A stretch of DNA of 64,000 bases from Myxococcus llanfairpwllgwyngyllgogerychwyrndrobwllllantysiliogogogochensis (GTDB lineage Bacteria; Myxococcota; Myxococcia; Myxococcales; Myxococcaceae). The notes beneath the pieces were generated by a model. It was not told where the DNA came from, did no database searches, and saw nothing but the letters and a program-made list of their open reading frames with translations. Position numbers and translations under genes: made by a program. This document shows, piece by piece, positions 25,701 to 36,732 of this stretch. The stretch spans positions 24,805 through 88,804 of the forward strand of contig NZ_VIFM01000014.1 of the NCBI RefSeq assembly GCF_006636215.1, in the 5' to 3' direction. Numbering within the stretch: the first letter of the stretch is position 1; the number at the start of each line of letters is the position of its first letter.

Positions 25701-25920
25701 GCCTGCTTGTCTGCCTCGACCGGGGACGCGCGAGGCCCGGGGGCCCTTCGTCCCACCTGCTCGCGACACCCGTCCGCTCGAGACCTGCGCGAGCCTCCGA
25801 GGCGCCCTCCCGCCTGCCTGCCCCGACCGGGGACGGGCGCGAGCTCGGGGAGCCGTCGTCTCGCCGGCCCGCGCCTCCTGTCCGCGCAAGACGTGCGCGC
25901 GGCCCGGAGGAGCCTGCCCT
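25701..25920. repeat. Two imperfect direct repeats of about 108 bp
   Basis: The copies start near 25701 and 25811. Both carry GCCTGC, then GACCGGGGACG, then GTCCGC and AAGAC or GAGAC with TGCGCG in the same order; the offset is 107-108 bases. They fill the non-coding gap (25627-26021) between the divergent SelW-like gene and the decarboxylase gene. No gene is convincing here although long open frames exist because of the GC content. A tandem duplication is the simplest reading. Confidence 0.55.
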
Positions 25921-26021
25921 CATCCCGGCCTCTCGGGTCGTTCATCGGTGAGCGGGACTTGGGGCTCCGTGCTCGTACCCGAGGACGTCGCCATCCATCG
26001 CGGTTAGGTTCCCGGTCCGCC

Positions 26022-27464
26022 ATGACCGACTTTCGTGAGCGCATCGCCGCCGCCTATGACACCGAGGCCTTCCGCCGCGAGGGTCGCCAGTTGGTGGACA
26101 CGCTGGCGGACTATCTGCGACAGGCCGAGCGCGGCGAGGGCCTGCCCGTGTTGCCCTGGGCCGCGCCCGCGGTGAACGTGGACCGCTTCGCCGCCTCCTT
26201 CCCGGAGGAGCCCACGGGAGACTTCGCGGAGCTGATGGCGAGCGTGCTCTCCGGTTCCAACCACCTGCACCACCCGCGCTACGTGGGCCACCAGGTGACA
26301 GCCCCCGTGCCGCTGGCCGCGCTGTGCGACGCCGTCTCCTCCCTGCTCAACAACGGCATGGCGGTGTACGAGATGGGCCCGGTCTCCACCGCCATGGAGC
26401 GCAACGTGCTGCGGTGGATGGCGGCGCGCCTGGGGATGCCGGAGTCCACGGACGGCGTGCTGACCTCGGGCGGCTCGCTCGGCAACCTCACCGCGCTGCT
26501 CGCCGCGCGGCAGGCCCGGGCCGGCTACGACGCCTGGAACGACGGCGCGCACGCGGGGCCTCCGCTCGCCGTGCTGGTGCCGACGACCGCGCACTACTGC
26601 GTGTCGCGCGCCACGCGGGTCATGGGCTGGGGCTCGGGCGGCGTGGTGCCCGTCCCCGTCGACAGCCGCTTCCGCCTGCGCCCGGAAGCCCTGGGGCCCG
26701 CGCTGGAGTCGGCCACGCGCGCGGGGCGCAAGGTCATCGCCGTCGTCGCCAGCGCCGGCTCCACCGCCACCGGCGCGTTCGACCCGCTGGAGCCCGTGGC
26801 CGACTTCTGCGAGCGCCACGGCCTGTGGTTCCACGTGGACGCCGCGCATGGCGCCGCCGCCGTGCTCAGCTCCGAGTACCGCCACCAGACGCGCGGCATC
26901 GACCGCGCGGACTCCGTCGTCTGGGACGCGCACAAGGGCCTGTTGATGCCCGCGCTGGTGACGGCCGTCCTCTTCCGCGACGGCGCGCGCTCCTTCGAGT
27001 CCTTCGCCCAGGAGGCCAGCTACCTCTTCGGCAACACCGAGCGGCCCTGGAGCGACGTGGGCCTGCGGACGATGGAGTGCACCAAGGAGATGATGGCGCT
27101 CAAGCTCTACACCTGCCTCCGCGTGCTGGGCACGCGCCTCTTCGCGGACGCGGTGACGGAGTCGTACACCCTGGCCCGTCGCTTCGCCGAGCGCCTCTCC
27201 GCCGCCCCCGACTTCGATGTGCCGGTGGCCCCCGACTGCAACATCGTCTGCTTCCGCCACACGCCCGCCCACGTCCCGCCCGAGGAGTGGGACGCCCTCC
27301 AGGCCCGGCTGCGCGAGCGACTGGTGACACGCGGGGACTTCTACCTGGTGCAGACGAAGCTGCCCACGGGCGTGTACCTGCGCGTCACCCTCATCAACCC
27401 CCTCACCACCGACGCGGACCTGGACGCGCTGATGGAGGCGCTCAGGACGGCAGCTCGACGGTGA
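26022..27464 (+). CDS. PLP-dependent group II decarboxylase
   Basis: A 480-residue cytoplasmic enzyme of the aromatic-L-amino-acid/glutamate decarboxylase family. Seen: ending the substrate side VTSGGSLGNLTAL-like loop (LTSGGSLGNLTALLAAR), His191 in TTAHYCVSRA that stacks on PLP, Asp273 in HVDAAHGAA, and the Schiff-base Lys305 in WDAHKGLLMP. The substrate cannot be told from the sequence; tyrosine, tryptophan, DOPA or diaminobutyrate are possible. ATG 26022 is preferred; longer in-frame starts lead into the repeat region. It is convergent with the hybrid kinase gene, and the two 3' ends overlap by 23 bases. Confidence 0.87.
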   Translation: MTDFRERIAAAYDTEAFRREGRQLVDTLADYLRQAERGEGLPVLPWAAPAVNVDRFAASFPEEPTGDFAELMASVLSGSNHLHHPRYVGHQVTAPVPLAALCDAVSSLLNNGMAVYEMGPVSTAMERNVLRWMAARLGMPESTDGVLTSGGSLGNLTALLAARQARAGYDAWNDGAHAGPPLAVLVPTTAHYCVSRATRVMGWGSGGVVPVPVDSRFRLRPEALGPALESATRAGRKVIAVVASAGSTATGAFDPLEPVADFCERHGLWFHVDAAHGAAAVLSSEYRHQTRGIDRADSVVWDAHKGLLMPALVTAVLFRDGARSFESFAQEASYLFGNTERPWSDVGLRTMECTKEMMALKLYTCLRVLGTRLFADAVTESYTLARRFAERLSAAPDFDVPVAPDCNIVCFRHTPAHVPPEEWDALQARLRERLVTRGDFYLVQTKLPTGVYLRVTLINPLTTDADLDALMEALRTAARR

Positions 27465-29949
27465 ACTCGCTGCCGACGCCGGGCTCGGAGGCCACCGAGA
27501 CGACGCCGCCCAGCACCGACACCATCTCCCGCACCAGCGTCAGCCCCAGGCCCACCCCCGGCTTGGACTTGTTCTCCAGGGGCTCCAGGTGCTCGAAGGG
27601 CTCGAACACGCGCGACTGCGCGGCGCGGGGGATGCCCGGGCCGGTGTCTCGCACCCGCAGGCGCCAGCCCTGGGGGCGCTCCTCCACCGCCACCGACACG
27701 CCGCCCTGCTCGGTGTACTTCACCGCGTTCGTCACCAGGTTGAGCAGCACCATCTGGACGATGCGCGGGTCCGTGCGCGCCACCGCCTTGCCGGGCGGCC
27801 GCTCCAGCTCCAGCGCCAGGCCCTTGCGGCGGGCCTCCGCGCGCGCCTCCTCCACCACCTCCTCCACCACCTCGCCCAGGTCCACGGCCTGACGCCGCAC
27901 CACCAGCCGGCCTTCTTCCAACTGGTTGTACTGGAGCACCATCTCCACCATGTCCCGCAAGCGCACGGTGGAGCGGTGCATCCGGTCGAACATGTCCAGC
28001 GCGCGGGGCGGCATCCCTCCCAGCTCCCGCTGGAGCGCATGTTGGGTGAGCTGGAGCACCGACAGCGGCGTGCGCAGCTCGTGCGACACCAGTTGGAGCA
28101 GCGTGCTGCGCGACGTGCTGGCGCGCTCGGTGGTCTCCAGCGCCACCTCCAGCTGCCGCTTGCGCATGCCCAGCTCGCGCGCCATCGCCTCCAGGTCCAC
28201 CGAGCGCGCGGCCAACAGGCCCTGCAGCACCTCGCGCGTGCGCTTCACCACCGCCAGGTTCGTCACCCGCGCCACCAGCTCCTCGGAGACGAAGGGCTTC
28301 ACCACGTAGTCCTGCGCCCCCGAGCGCAGCAGGTCCACCCGCAGCGCATCATCCGCGCGCGCGGTCAGCAGGAGGATGGGCGTGGACTCGATTCCGGGAC
28401 GCGAGCGCACCGCGCGCACCAGCTGGTCTCCCCCCATGCGAGGCATCATCAGGTCACTGACGATGACGTCCGGCTGCATCCGCTCCGCCTGGACCAGCCC
28501 GTCCACGCCGTCCACCGCGGTGGCCACCTGGAAGTCCTTCGACAGGGTCTCCACCACGAAGCGGCGCATCTCCCGCGTGTCCTCCACCACCAGCACGCGC
28601 GGGCGGCTCGAGTCCTCCGCGCGCGTCGACGCCACCACCTCCCGCGCCTCCGGTCGCAGCAGGTCCAGCTCCGCGCGCGCCGCCGCGTGGTGCTCCACCC
28701 GCGCCTCCACCTCCGGACGCGCCGACAGCTTCGCGCCCGAGGGCGCCATCAGCGGCAGCTCCACCACGAAGCGGGCGCCGCCCCCCGGCCGGTCCTCCAC
28801 CCAGACGCGCCCCTCGTGCAGCACCACGAAGTCCCGGGCAATGGCCAGGCCCAGCCCCGTGCCCCCCAGGTCCCGCACGGTGGCCTCGTCCCCCTGGCGG
28901 AAGCGCTCGAAGATGGCCTCACGCAGCTCCAGCCGCACGCCCGGCCCGGTGTCCTCCACCACCAGCCGGCCTCGCCCCGCCTCCGCGCTCAACGCGACCC
29001 GGATGCTGCCTCCCGGGGGCGTGAACTTGGCGGCGTTGGACAAGAGGTTGAGCACCACCCGGTCCACCTTCTCCGAGTCCACCTGCGCCGGCAGCATCGC
29101 CGGCAGCTCCAGCGCGAAGTCCAGCCGCCGCTCCGCCGCCAGCCCCTCGAAGTTCTCCGCGCCCAGCCGCACCAGCCTCGCCAGGTCCACCTCCTCGTAC
29201 TGGAGGCGCATCTTCCCCGCGTCCAGCTTGGCCACGTCCAGGAGCGCGTTCACATGCCGCAGCAGCACCCGCGCGTTGCGGCGCACCACCTCCAAGTCCT
29301 TGTGGGCGGACTCGGACAGCTCTCCCTGGTTCAGCAGCCGCTCCACCGGCCCCAGGATGAGCGTCAGCGGCGTGCGCAGCTCATGGCTGACATTGGCGAA
29401 GAAGCCGGTGCGCTGCGCCTCGGATGCCTTCAGCCTCGCGTACAGCTCCTCCAGCTCCACGGAGCTCTTCTCCAGACGCACCCGGCGCTCCTCGGACAGC
29501 CGCGCCGCCTCCGTGAACTCCACCACCCGCCCGCGCAACGGCACCAGGTACATGCCCGTGGCCACCGACGCCACCGCCGTCACCACCTTGATGCCACCCG
29601 CCAGGTAGTAGGCCGAATACCAGACGTTCCACACCTCCATCAGGTGCGTCAGCCCACACGCGCCAATGAAGACGCCAAACGACAGAATCATCCCGCCGAA
29701 AGGCAGCCGGCTGCGTCGCACCATCGCGTACAGCGACAGGGAGATGAAGAAGTAGGCGGCGCCGATGAGCGCGTCCGACAAGACATGCATCACCACCAAC
29801 TCCTGCTTCCACAGATAGCAGTGGCCGTGAGGCATGTTCCAGGCACCGTAAAGCACGTCCCGCAGACCCGCCCAGGGTCCCTCTTCCGCCAGGGAAGACC
29901 GCACCAGGGAAACCGCGCCGCGCACCGCATGTCCGAGCTGGTCGTTCAT
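27442..29949 (-). CDS. Hybrid histidine kinase with ethylene-receptor-like membrane domain
   Basis: An 835-residue protein. Residues about 50-136 form three membrane helices like the ethylene-binding domain of ETR1: LVVMHVLSDALIGAAYFFI, then GVFIGACGLTHLMEVW and IKVVTAVASVATGMYLV. Asp59, Cys98 and His102 match ETR1 Asp25, Cys65 and His69; the last two are copper ligands. Then come HisKA (His189 in SHELRTP), HATPase (Asn305, DTGPG, GGTGLGLAI), a receiver (Asp499, Lys551), a second HisKA (His623) and a second HATPase (Asn741, DTGPG, GVGLGLTL). This is a kinase-receiver-kinase layout. Ethylene or another copper-bound ligand is inferred. ATG 29949 starts the first helix region. No response regulator gene is adjacent. 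Confidence 0.85.
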   Translation of the reverse strand: MNDQLGHAVRGAVSLVRSSLAEEGPWAGLRDVLYGAWNMPHGHCYLWKQELVVMHVLSDALIGAAYFFISLSLYAMVRRSRLPFGGMILSFGVFIGACGLTHLMEVWNVWYSAYYLAGGIKVVTAVASVATGMYLVPLRGRVVEFTEAARLSEERRVRLEKSSVELEELYARLKASEAQRTGFFANVSHELRTPLTLILGPVERLLNQGELSESAHKDLEVVRRNARVLLRHVNALLDVAKLDAGKMRLQYEEVDLARLVRLGAENFEGLAAERRLDFALELPAMLPAQVDSEKVDRVVLNLLSNAAKFTPPGGSIRVALSAEAGRGRLVVEDTGPGVRLELREAIFERFRQGDEATVRDLGGTGLGLAIARDFVVLHEGRVWVEDRPGGGARFVVELPLMAPSGAKLSARPEVEARVEHHAAARAELDLLRPEAREVVASTRAEDSSRPRVLVVEDTREMRRFVVETLSKDFQVATAVDGVDGLVQAERMQPDVIVSDLMMPRMGGDQLVRAVRSRPGIESTPILLLTARADDALRVDLLRSGAQDYVVKPFVSEELVARVTNLAVVKRTREVLQGLLAARSVDLEAMARELGMRKRQLEVALETTERASTSRSTLLQLVSHELRTPLSVLQLTQHALQRELGGMPPRALDMFDRMHRSTVRLRDMVEMVLQYNQLEEGRLVVRRQAVDLGEVVEEVVEEARAEARRKGLALELERPPGKAVARTDPRIVQMVLLNLVTNAVKYTEQGGVSVAVEERPQGWRLRVRDTGPGIPRAAQSRVFEPFEHLEPLENKSKPGVGLGLTLVREMVSVLGGVVSVASEPGVGSEFTVELPS

Positions 29950-30149
29950 GGCGTTCCCTTCCACTGTCCGCATGACAGGGGGGCCCCCCATGGCCCTCCC
30001 CCCAAGAAAGCATTCCACGCAAAACAGGCACCTCTTGCTACCCCCCCATCTCACACTGGCGCGAGGGGAAAGGGCATTCACCCCGGCTCCACGCGCCGGG
30101 TGCTGGACAGTCGCCCTCCCCCACGAAATGAGGTAGAGGGCTCAACGCC

Positions 30150-30869
30150 ATGCTCGTCTCTCTCGTCATCCCCGTTTACAATGAGATTCCCACACTCGCG
30201 GAGCTGCTGCGCCGCTGCATCGCCGTCGACTTTCCGAAGGAGCTTGTCCTGGTGGACGATTGCTCCCGGGACGGAAGTCGGGAGCTGCTCCAGCAGCTCG
30301 CGGAGCAGGGCGTGGGTGTGTTGGGGGGAACCCCCAAGAACCGCAACGAAGTCCGGGTGCTGTTCCAGGAGCAGAACCAGGGCAAGGGCGCCGCGCTGCG
30401 GCGCGGCTTCGCGGAGTCGACGGGGGACATCATCCTCGTTCAGGACGCGGACCTGGAATACGACCCCAAGGACATCCCGAAGGTGATTCAGCCCATCCTG
30501 GACGGGGATGCGGACGTCGTCTTCGGCAGTCGCTTCACGGGGACGCCCCGGCGGGTGCTGTACTTCTGGCACACCGTGCTCAACAACATGCTGACCACGC
30601 TCTCCAACATGACGAGCGGGCTGAACCTCACGGACATGGAGACCTGTTACAAGGCCTTCCGCGCCGAGGTGCTGCGCTCCGTCGAGGTGGAGGAGAACCG
30701 CTTCGGCTTCGAGCCCGAAATCACCGCCAAGGTGGCCCGAGGCAACTGGCGCATCTTCGAGGTGCCCATCAGCTACCACGGGCGCACGTACGAAGAGGGC
30801 AAGAAGATTGGCTGGAAGGACGGCGTGCGCGCCCTCTACGTCATCGGCAAGTACGCGCTGAAGCGGTAG
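30150..30869 (+). CDS. GT2-family glycosyltransferase (dolichol-phosphate mannose synthase-like)
   Basis: A 239-residue cytoplasmic or membrane-associated enzyme. Seen: SLVIPVYNE at the N terminus, VLVDDCSRDGS (nucleotide-sugar contact), NQGKGAALRRGF, and the metal-binding QDADLEYDP (D-x-D). FGSRFTG and ETCYKAFR follow. There is no C-terminal membrane domain, so it is the soluble DPMS-like type that transfers sugar from NDP-sugar to a lipid phosphate. It is 40 bases from the convergent Kef gene. The acceptor is unknown. Confidence 0.9.
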   Translation: MLVSLVIPVYNEIPTLAELLRRCIAVDFPKELVLVDDCSRDGSRELLQQLAEQGVGVLGGTPKNRNEVRVLFQEQNQGKGAALRRGFAESTGDIILVQDADLEYDPKDIPKVIQPILDGDADVVFGSRFTGTPRRVLYFWHTVLNNMLTTLSNMTSGLNLTDMETCYKAFRAEVLRSVEVEENRFGFEPEITAKVARGNWRIFEVPISYHGRTYEEGKKIGWKDGVRALYVIGKYALKR

Positions 30870-30908
30870 GGACGGCGGGACATGGCCGCCGCCCCCACCG
30901 GGGCGGTG

Positions 30909-33020
30909 CTACCCGTGGGCCCGCGTCTCCGGAGCCGGCGGCTCGGGCGGCGGCGCGGCGGGCTCCACGCCCATCAAGAGCGCCTTGGCCGCGTCCACCG
31001 CCTCGCACGTGCCCGTCAGCGCGAGCACGTCTCCAGCCCGCAGCACCTCCTGCGCGGTGGGCACGGAGAGGCTCTCCTCACCGCGCTGAATCGCGAGCAC
31101 CGTCGCGCCGGTGAGGCCGCGCAGGTTCACCTGGGCCAGCGTCTTGCCCGCCACCGGGCTCTTCTCCTCCAGCCGCACGGACGCCGGCGCGCCCAGGCCC
31201 GGCAACAGGCCCTGGACGTGGTCCAGCGCGTGCTCGTCCCCGCCCGGCTCCTTCGAGTGGGACTGCGCCGCCAGCGCCGCGACGATGACCTGTGCTCCGG
31301 CGCGCACGTGTCCGTGCAGGTTGGTGGCGCCGCGCCAGAACGCCACACCCAGCGCGCCCACCAGCGTCAGCACGATGAGGGGACCGGTGGCGCCCTTGAG
31401 GAAGGGCTGCGTCACCATGACGACGGGGATGCCCACCAGCAGGACGATTCCCACCTGCAGCGTGACGAGCAGCACCCGCCGGGGCGCCGCGGCCAGGTCC
31501 AGTTTGCCGTCCTTGCGCGCCGGCAGCGCGGCTTCCGCCAGCGTGGCGCCCAGCCGCCGGGCGATGCCGATGACGCCCAGGATGAACGGCACCGACAGCA
31601 GCACCGCGCCGCCGAGGATGACGTTCTTGGACACGTCCTCGTCCAGCCCCGTGCGCGTCTCGACGAAGCCCGCCATGCGCTCGGCCGACATCGTCGTTCC
31701 AATCACCAGCGTCACCAGCAGCACGGCGTCCAGCACCAGCAGGCGAATCAGCCGCCGCACGTCCGCGCCCAGCGTCTCGCGCCGGGGCGCCTGCCGCAGC
31801 CGCTCCACCCAGGTGCCGTACAGCGTGACGAAGGTCTGCAGCGGCTTGGGCAGCTTGCGGTCCACCCACGTCGCCACCGGCCCCGACACCTTGATGAGCA
31901 AGGGCGTGGTGAGCGTGGTGATGGCCGACACGGCCACCGCCACCGGGTAGATGAACGAGCCCGTCGCCTTCAACGACAGCCCCAGGCCCGCGATGATGAA
32001 GGAGAACTCACCAATCTGCGCCAGGCTCATGCCCGCCTGGACGGACGTGCGCGTGCCGTTGCCGGTGAGGAAGGCCCCCAGCGTCACGCTGAGCAGCTTG
32101 CCCAGGATGACCACCGCGGTGAGCACGAGGATGGCCGCCCAGTGCTCGACGATGAGCTCCGGGTTGATGAGCATGCCCACCGACACGAAGAAGATGGCCG
32201 CGAACATGTCGCGCACCGGCTGCACCAGGTGCTCCACCAGCTTCTCCTCGCCCGACTCCGCCACCAGCGAGCCCGCGAGGAACGCGCCGAGCGCCACCGA
32301 GTAGCCGAACGACTGCGCCAGCAGCGCCACCGCGAAGCAGATGCCCACGCTCGTCACGAGCGTCGTCTCCGGCCGGTTCAGCTTGATGACCGCGCGCATG
32401 GCCCGGGGGATGATGAACAGGCCCACCGCCACCAGCCCCACCAGGAACGCCACCAGCTTGCCCGTGGTGAGCGTCAAATCCTTCACGTTCAGGCCCGCGC
32501 CCGTGGAGACGGCCGTCAGAGTCGCCATCAACAGCACGGCGATGAGGTCCTCGACGATGAGCACCCCCACCACCAGCTCCCGCAGCTTGCCCCGGATGCC
32601 CTGTTCGTCGAACGCCTTGGCGATGATGGTGGTGCTGGAGATGGCGATGAGCGCGCCGGTGAAGAGGCTCTCCAGCGTCGTCCACCCGAAGGCCCGCCCC
32701 ACCACGAAGCCCAGCCACACCATGATGCTGCACTGGATGACGGCGGTGACGCCGGCGGTGAAGCCCACGGAGAACAGCTTGCGCAGGCTGAACTCCAGCC
32801 CCAGCGAGAACATCAGCAGGATGACGCCCAGCTCCGACAGCGTCGTGACGACCTCTGGATTGGCCACCAGCGGAATCGGCACGAAGGGCCCCACGACGAG
32901 CCCCGCGAGGATGTAGCCCAGCACCACGGGCTGTCGCAGCTTCTGGAAGAGAACAGTCGTCACCGCGGCGACGCACAGGACAATGGCAATGGCCTGGAGG
33001 ACCTCGTGGGCTCCGTGCAT
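30909..33020 (-). CDS. Kef-type (CPA2) cation/proton antiporter
   Basis: A 703-residue membrane protein. About 12 helices cover residues 1-520, beginning AIAIVLCVAAVTTVLFQKLRQPVVLGYILAGLVVGP, the signature of KefB/KefC-like transporters (monovalent cation:proton antiporter-2). Further helices include LGVILLMFSLGLEFSLRKL and SVALGAFLAGSLVAESG. The C-terminal part (about 610-690) is a single TrkA-C (RCK-C) domain (VRLEEKSPVAGKTLAQVNLRGLTGATVLAIQRG). The RCK-N/Rossmann domain of KefB/C is absent. ATG 33020 has GAGGTGA upstream. It probably exchanges K+ or Na+ for H+ at the inner membrane. Confidence 0.92.
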   Translation of the reverse strand: MHGAHEVLQAIAIVLCVAAVTTVLFQKLRQPVVLGYILAGLVVGPFVPIPLVANPEVVTTLSELGVILLMFSLGLEFSLRKLFSVGFTAGVTAVIQCSIMVWLGFVVGRAFGWTTLESLFTGALIAISSTTIIAKAFDEQGIRGKLRELVVGVLIVEDLIAVLLMATLTAVSTGAGLNVKDLTLTTGKLVAFLVGLVAVGLFIIPRAMRAVIKLNRPETTLVTSVGICFAVALLAQSFGYSVALGAFLAGSLVAESGEEKLVEHLVQPVRDMFAAIFFVSVGMLINPELIVEHWAAILVLTAVVILGKLLSVTLGAFLTGNGTRTSVQAGMSLAQIGEFSFIIAGLGLSLKATGSFIYPVAVAVSAITTLTTPLLIKVSGPVATWVDRKLPKPLQTFVTLYGTWVERLRQAPRRETLGADVRRLIRLLVLDAVLLVTLVIGTTMSAERMAGFVETRTGLDEDVSKNVILGGAVLLSVPFILGVIGIARRLGATLAEAALPARKDGKLDLAAAPRRVLLVTLQVGIVLLVGIPVVMVTQPFLKGATGPLIVLTLVGALGVAFWRGATNLHGHVRAGAQVIVAALAAQSHSKEPGGDEHALDHVQGLLPGLGAPASVRLEEKSPVAGKTLAQVNLRGLTGATVLAIQRGEESLSVPTAQEVLRAGDVLALTGTCEAVDAAKALLMGVEPAAPPPEPPAPETRAHG

Positions 33021-33188
33021 CAGGTCACCTCAAGAATGAAAAACTCGGATGGGACACGACCCGCCGTCGCTCCGAGGAAATCGGAGACAAAGGCCGTCGC
33101 GCGCGAAGGAAAGGAAAAGACGTCGTAACGCCGGAAATGAGCGCGGGCTCGAACAAGCGCCGGACGAAGCCGGCACGACGCTCGCGGC

Positions 33189-33692
33189 TCAGCGGCCCCG
33201 GGGAGGACCGCGCAACGGCCGGGTGACGATGGAGGGACGGTCCGCGATATCCCCGCTCGAAGTCGGGGCCGCCGCGGACCGACGTTCTCTCAAGGTGACG
33301 CGCGCGACGGCGTGACGCCGCTCGCGGCCCCAGCGATGGAGCGCCTGGAGGTCCGGCTCGAAGGAGGCGCGGCCTCGCGCGGAGGACGGCGGGGTGAAGG
33401 CGAGGCCGGAGCCGACGTGCAGACCCGAGTCCCAGCCCCCCAGGTCGGTGACGTGGAACTGCGCGCCCCACCGACGTGAAGGCCCTTTCGAGGACTTCGA
33501 GCCCTGGCGGACGGAGGTCGCGCCGCTGTCCAGGTAGAAGCTCCGCTCGGAGGCCCACACGGTGGGGCACTCGGCGGCCTCGGCGCGAAAGACAGTGGCC
33601 AGGACGAGGCTCACCCCCAAGGCGAGCAGCACCGTCCGGAGCGTCTCGCTCCCGGAGCCGGGCATTCGCGATGTCGTGCCGGGGGAGCGCAT
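33189..33692 (-). CDS. Possible small exported protein
   Basis: A 167-residue frame. After a basic start it has a hydrophobic core TVLLALGVSLVLATVFRAEA followed by AECPTV, so a signal peptide is plausible. The mature part has FHVTDLGGWDSGLHVGSGLAF, then an Arg-rich tail. I do not recognise the family. ATG 33692 or 33665 could be the start. Coding potential is moderate: the tail resembles translated non-coding GC-rich DNA. Confidence 0.45.
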   Translation of the reverse strand: MRSPGTTSRMPGSGSETLRTVLLALGVSLVLATVFRAEAAECPTVWASERSFYLDSGATSVRQGSKSSKGPSRRWGAQFHVTDLGGWDSGLHVGSGLAFTPPSSARGRASFEPDLQALHRWGRERRHAVARVTLRERRSAAAPTSSGDIADRPSIVTRPLRGPPRGR

Positions 33693-34026
33693 CACTCGTT
33701 CAGGTACTACGCCGGACCTGGGCCCGTAAAGCGCGCCCTGCCTCACGCTCGCCAGTCCGCTGGAGCCAGGCTACTGGCGCGGGACAACTGCTCCACCGGT
33801 TGTCGCGCTCGCTGACGCGTGAGGCTGACGCCTTGCTCCAGGCCGACGCGTCACAGACCTGTAGGGCCATGTCCTCCCCCCGCGTGGAGCACCGTCGCGT
33901 CGGTGAAGGGGCGCGGGGCCCTTCCGTGTGGAGGGGAGAACGTCCACCCGTGCACATCGACGGCAGGCGTCGATTCGTCGTGGGGCGGGGCCTGCCGGTT
34001 GCGAGGATCGGCCCTAACTTGAGGGC
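33693..34026. other. Non-coding gap of 334 bp
   Basis: No convincing gene. A short inverted repeat (GACAAC and GTTGTC, 33783-33808 region) with GC-rich flanks may be a terminator. The last bases, TTGAGGG, are a weak ribosome binding site for the GTG start at 34027. Confidence 0.5.
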
Positions 34027-35773
<1,747 letters not shown>

Positions 35774-35802
35774 GGCCCGGAAGTCACTTCCCGCCTGCGC
35801 CC

Positions 35803-35835
35803 ACGGCGCCGAGCCTTTCACGAGGCCGGCGCCGT
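35803..35835 (+). terminator. Hairpin after mreB
   Basis: ACGGCGCCG (35803-35811) pairs with CGGCGCCGT (35827-35835); inside, GCCT pairs with AGGC around TTCACG. The outer arms and the CACGG...TTCGTG flanks are repeated almost identically after the next gene (36668-36709). Confidence 0.65.
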
Positions 35836-35892
35836 TCGTGTGTCTGGGGACGGGTTTGACAGCCATGTGGCGCCTGGATTGTGGTGCACCGC

Positions 35893-36654
35893 ATGAGCTC
35901 ATTCTCGGTTCGTCACACGCTGTCGGGAGTCCTCGCCGCCACGCTGCTCTTGTCCACGCCCGCCCTCGCCGACTGGGTCGGGGACCTGCGCGTGAAGAGC
36001 GCCCCACTGCCCGGACAAAAGGGCGCGCCCCCGGAGACGAAGGGCAAGATGTACGGCCGTCCGGGGATGATGCGCATGGACCTGGCGCCCGCCGAGGTCC
36101 CCGGCGGCATGTCCATCATCTTCGACTGGGACAAGCGCACCGGCACCACCCTCTTTCACTCGAGGAAGGCCGCCACCAGCCGCAGCCTCGATGACATGTC
36201 GGTGAAGATTCCCGGCACCTGTGTGGGCAAGGACCAGGACTTCGACGCCTGTTTCAAGGAGCAGGGCTTCAAGAAGGTCGGCACCGAGAAGGTCAACGGC
36301 CACCCCACCGTCGTCTACGAGGGCGTTCCTCCCGGCGCCGAGGGCAGCATCCAGCGCCAGAAGGTCTGGCGCCCCACCGACCTCCCGGAGGTCGCCTATG
36401 TGCGCAGCCAGACCTTCGACAAGCAGGGCAAGGTCCAGGCGGACATCGACGTCACCAACATCCAGATGGGCGCGCAGCCCGCCTCGCTCTTCGCCGTCCC
36501 CGCGGGCTACCAGGAGCTGGACGCCGCCAGCGCCGCGCCCCCCATCATGGGGTCCTTCAAGCCCGAGGACCTCCAGGGCAAGACGCCCGAGCAGATTCAG
36601 GAAATGATTCGTCAGCGCATGCAGCAGGGCCCGCCGCCCGCGAAGAAGAAGTAG
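35893..36654 (+). CDS. Periplasmic DUF4412-like protein
   Basis: A 253-residue protein with a Sec signal peptide (LSGVLAATLLLSTPALA then DWVGDL). The mature protein is rich in beta strands with GRPGMMRMDLAPAEVPGGMSIIFDWDKRTGTTLFHSR and NGHPTVVYEGVPPG, the pattern of LolA/LolB-fold DUF4412 proteins. It has two Cys residues (TCVGKDQDFDACF) that could form a disulfide. The C terminus is Gln/Pro-rich and ends in Lys residues. Start choices are ATG 35893 or GTG 35881. It may bind a lipid or lipoprotein (family inference). A hairpin follows. Confidence 0.7.
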   Translation: MSSFSVRHTLSGVLAATLLLSTPALADWVGDLRVKSAPLPGQKGAPPETKGKMYGRPGMMRMDLAPAEVPGGMSIIFDWDKRTGTTLFHSRKAATSRSLDDMSVKIPGTCVGKDQDFDACFKEQGFKKVGTEKVNGHPTVVYEGVPPGAEGSIQRQKVWRPTDLPEVAYVRSQTFDKQGKVQADIDVTNIQMGAQPASLFAVPAGYQELDAASAAPPIMGSFKPEDLQGKTPEQIQEMIRQRMQQGPPPAKKK

Positions 36655-36667
36655 CGCCGCGTGCGCC

Positions 36668-36709
36668 ACGGCGCCGTGCTTCCGCGAAGGCTCGCGGAGC
36701 CGGCGCCGT
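36668..36709 (+). terminator. Hairpin after the DUF4412-like gene
   Basis: ACGGCGCCG (36668-36676) pairs with CGGCGCCGT (36701-36709), and GCT(T)CCGCGA pairs with TCGCGGAGC around AGGC. The outer arms are identical to those after mreB. It lies 13 bases after the stop codon and also near the end of the convergent Imm11 gene. Confidence 0.7.
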
Positions 36710-36732
36710 TCGTGCGTCCGGGGCGTGGTGAG

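Noticed and set aside
25582..25923. A 113-residue protein ending at the UGA
   Set aside because: The upstream part is Arg/Gly-rich translation of the direct repeats. The ATG at 25626 with AGGAG is the sensible start, and the frame continues past the UGA as SelW.
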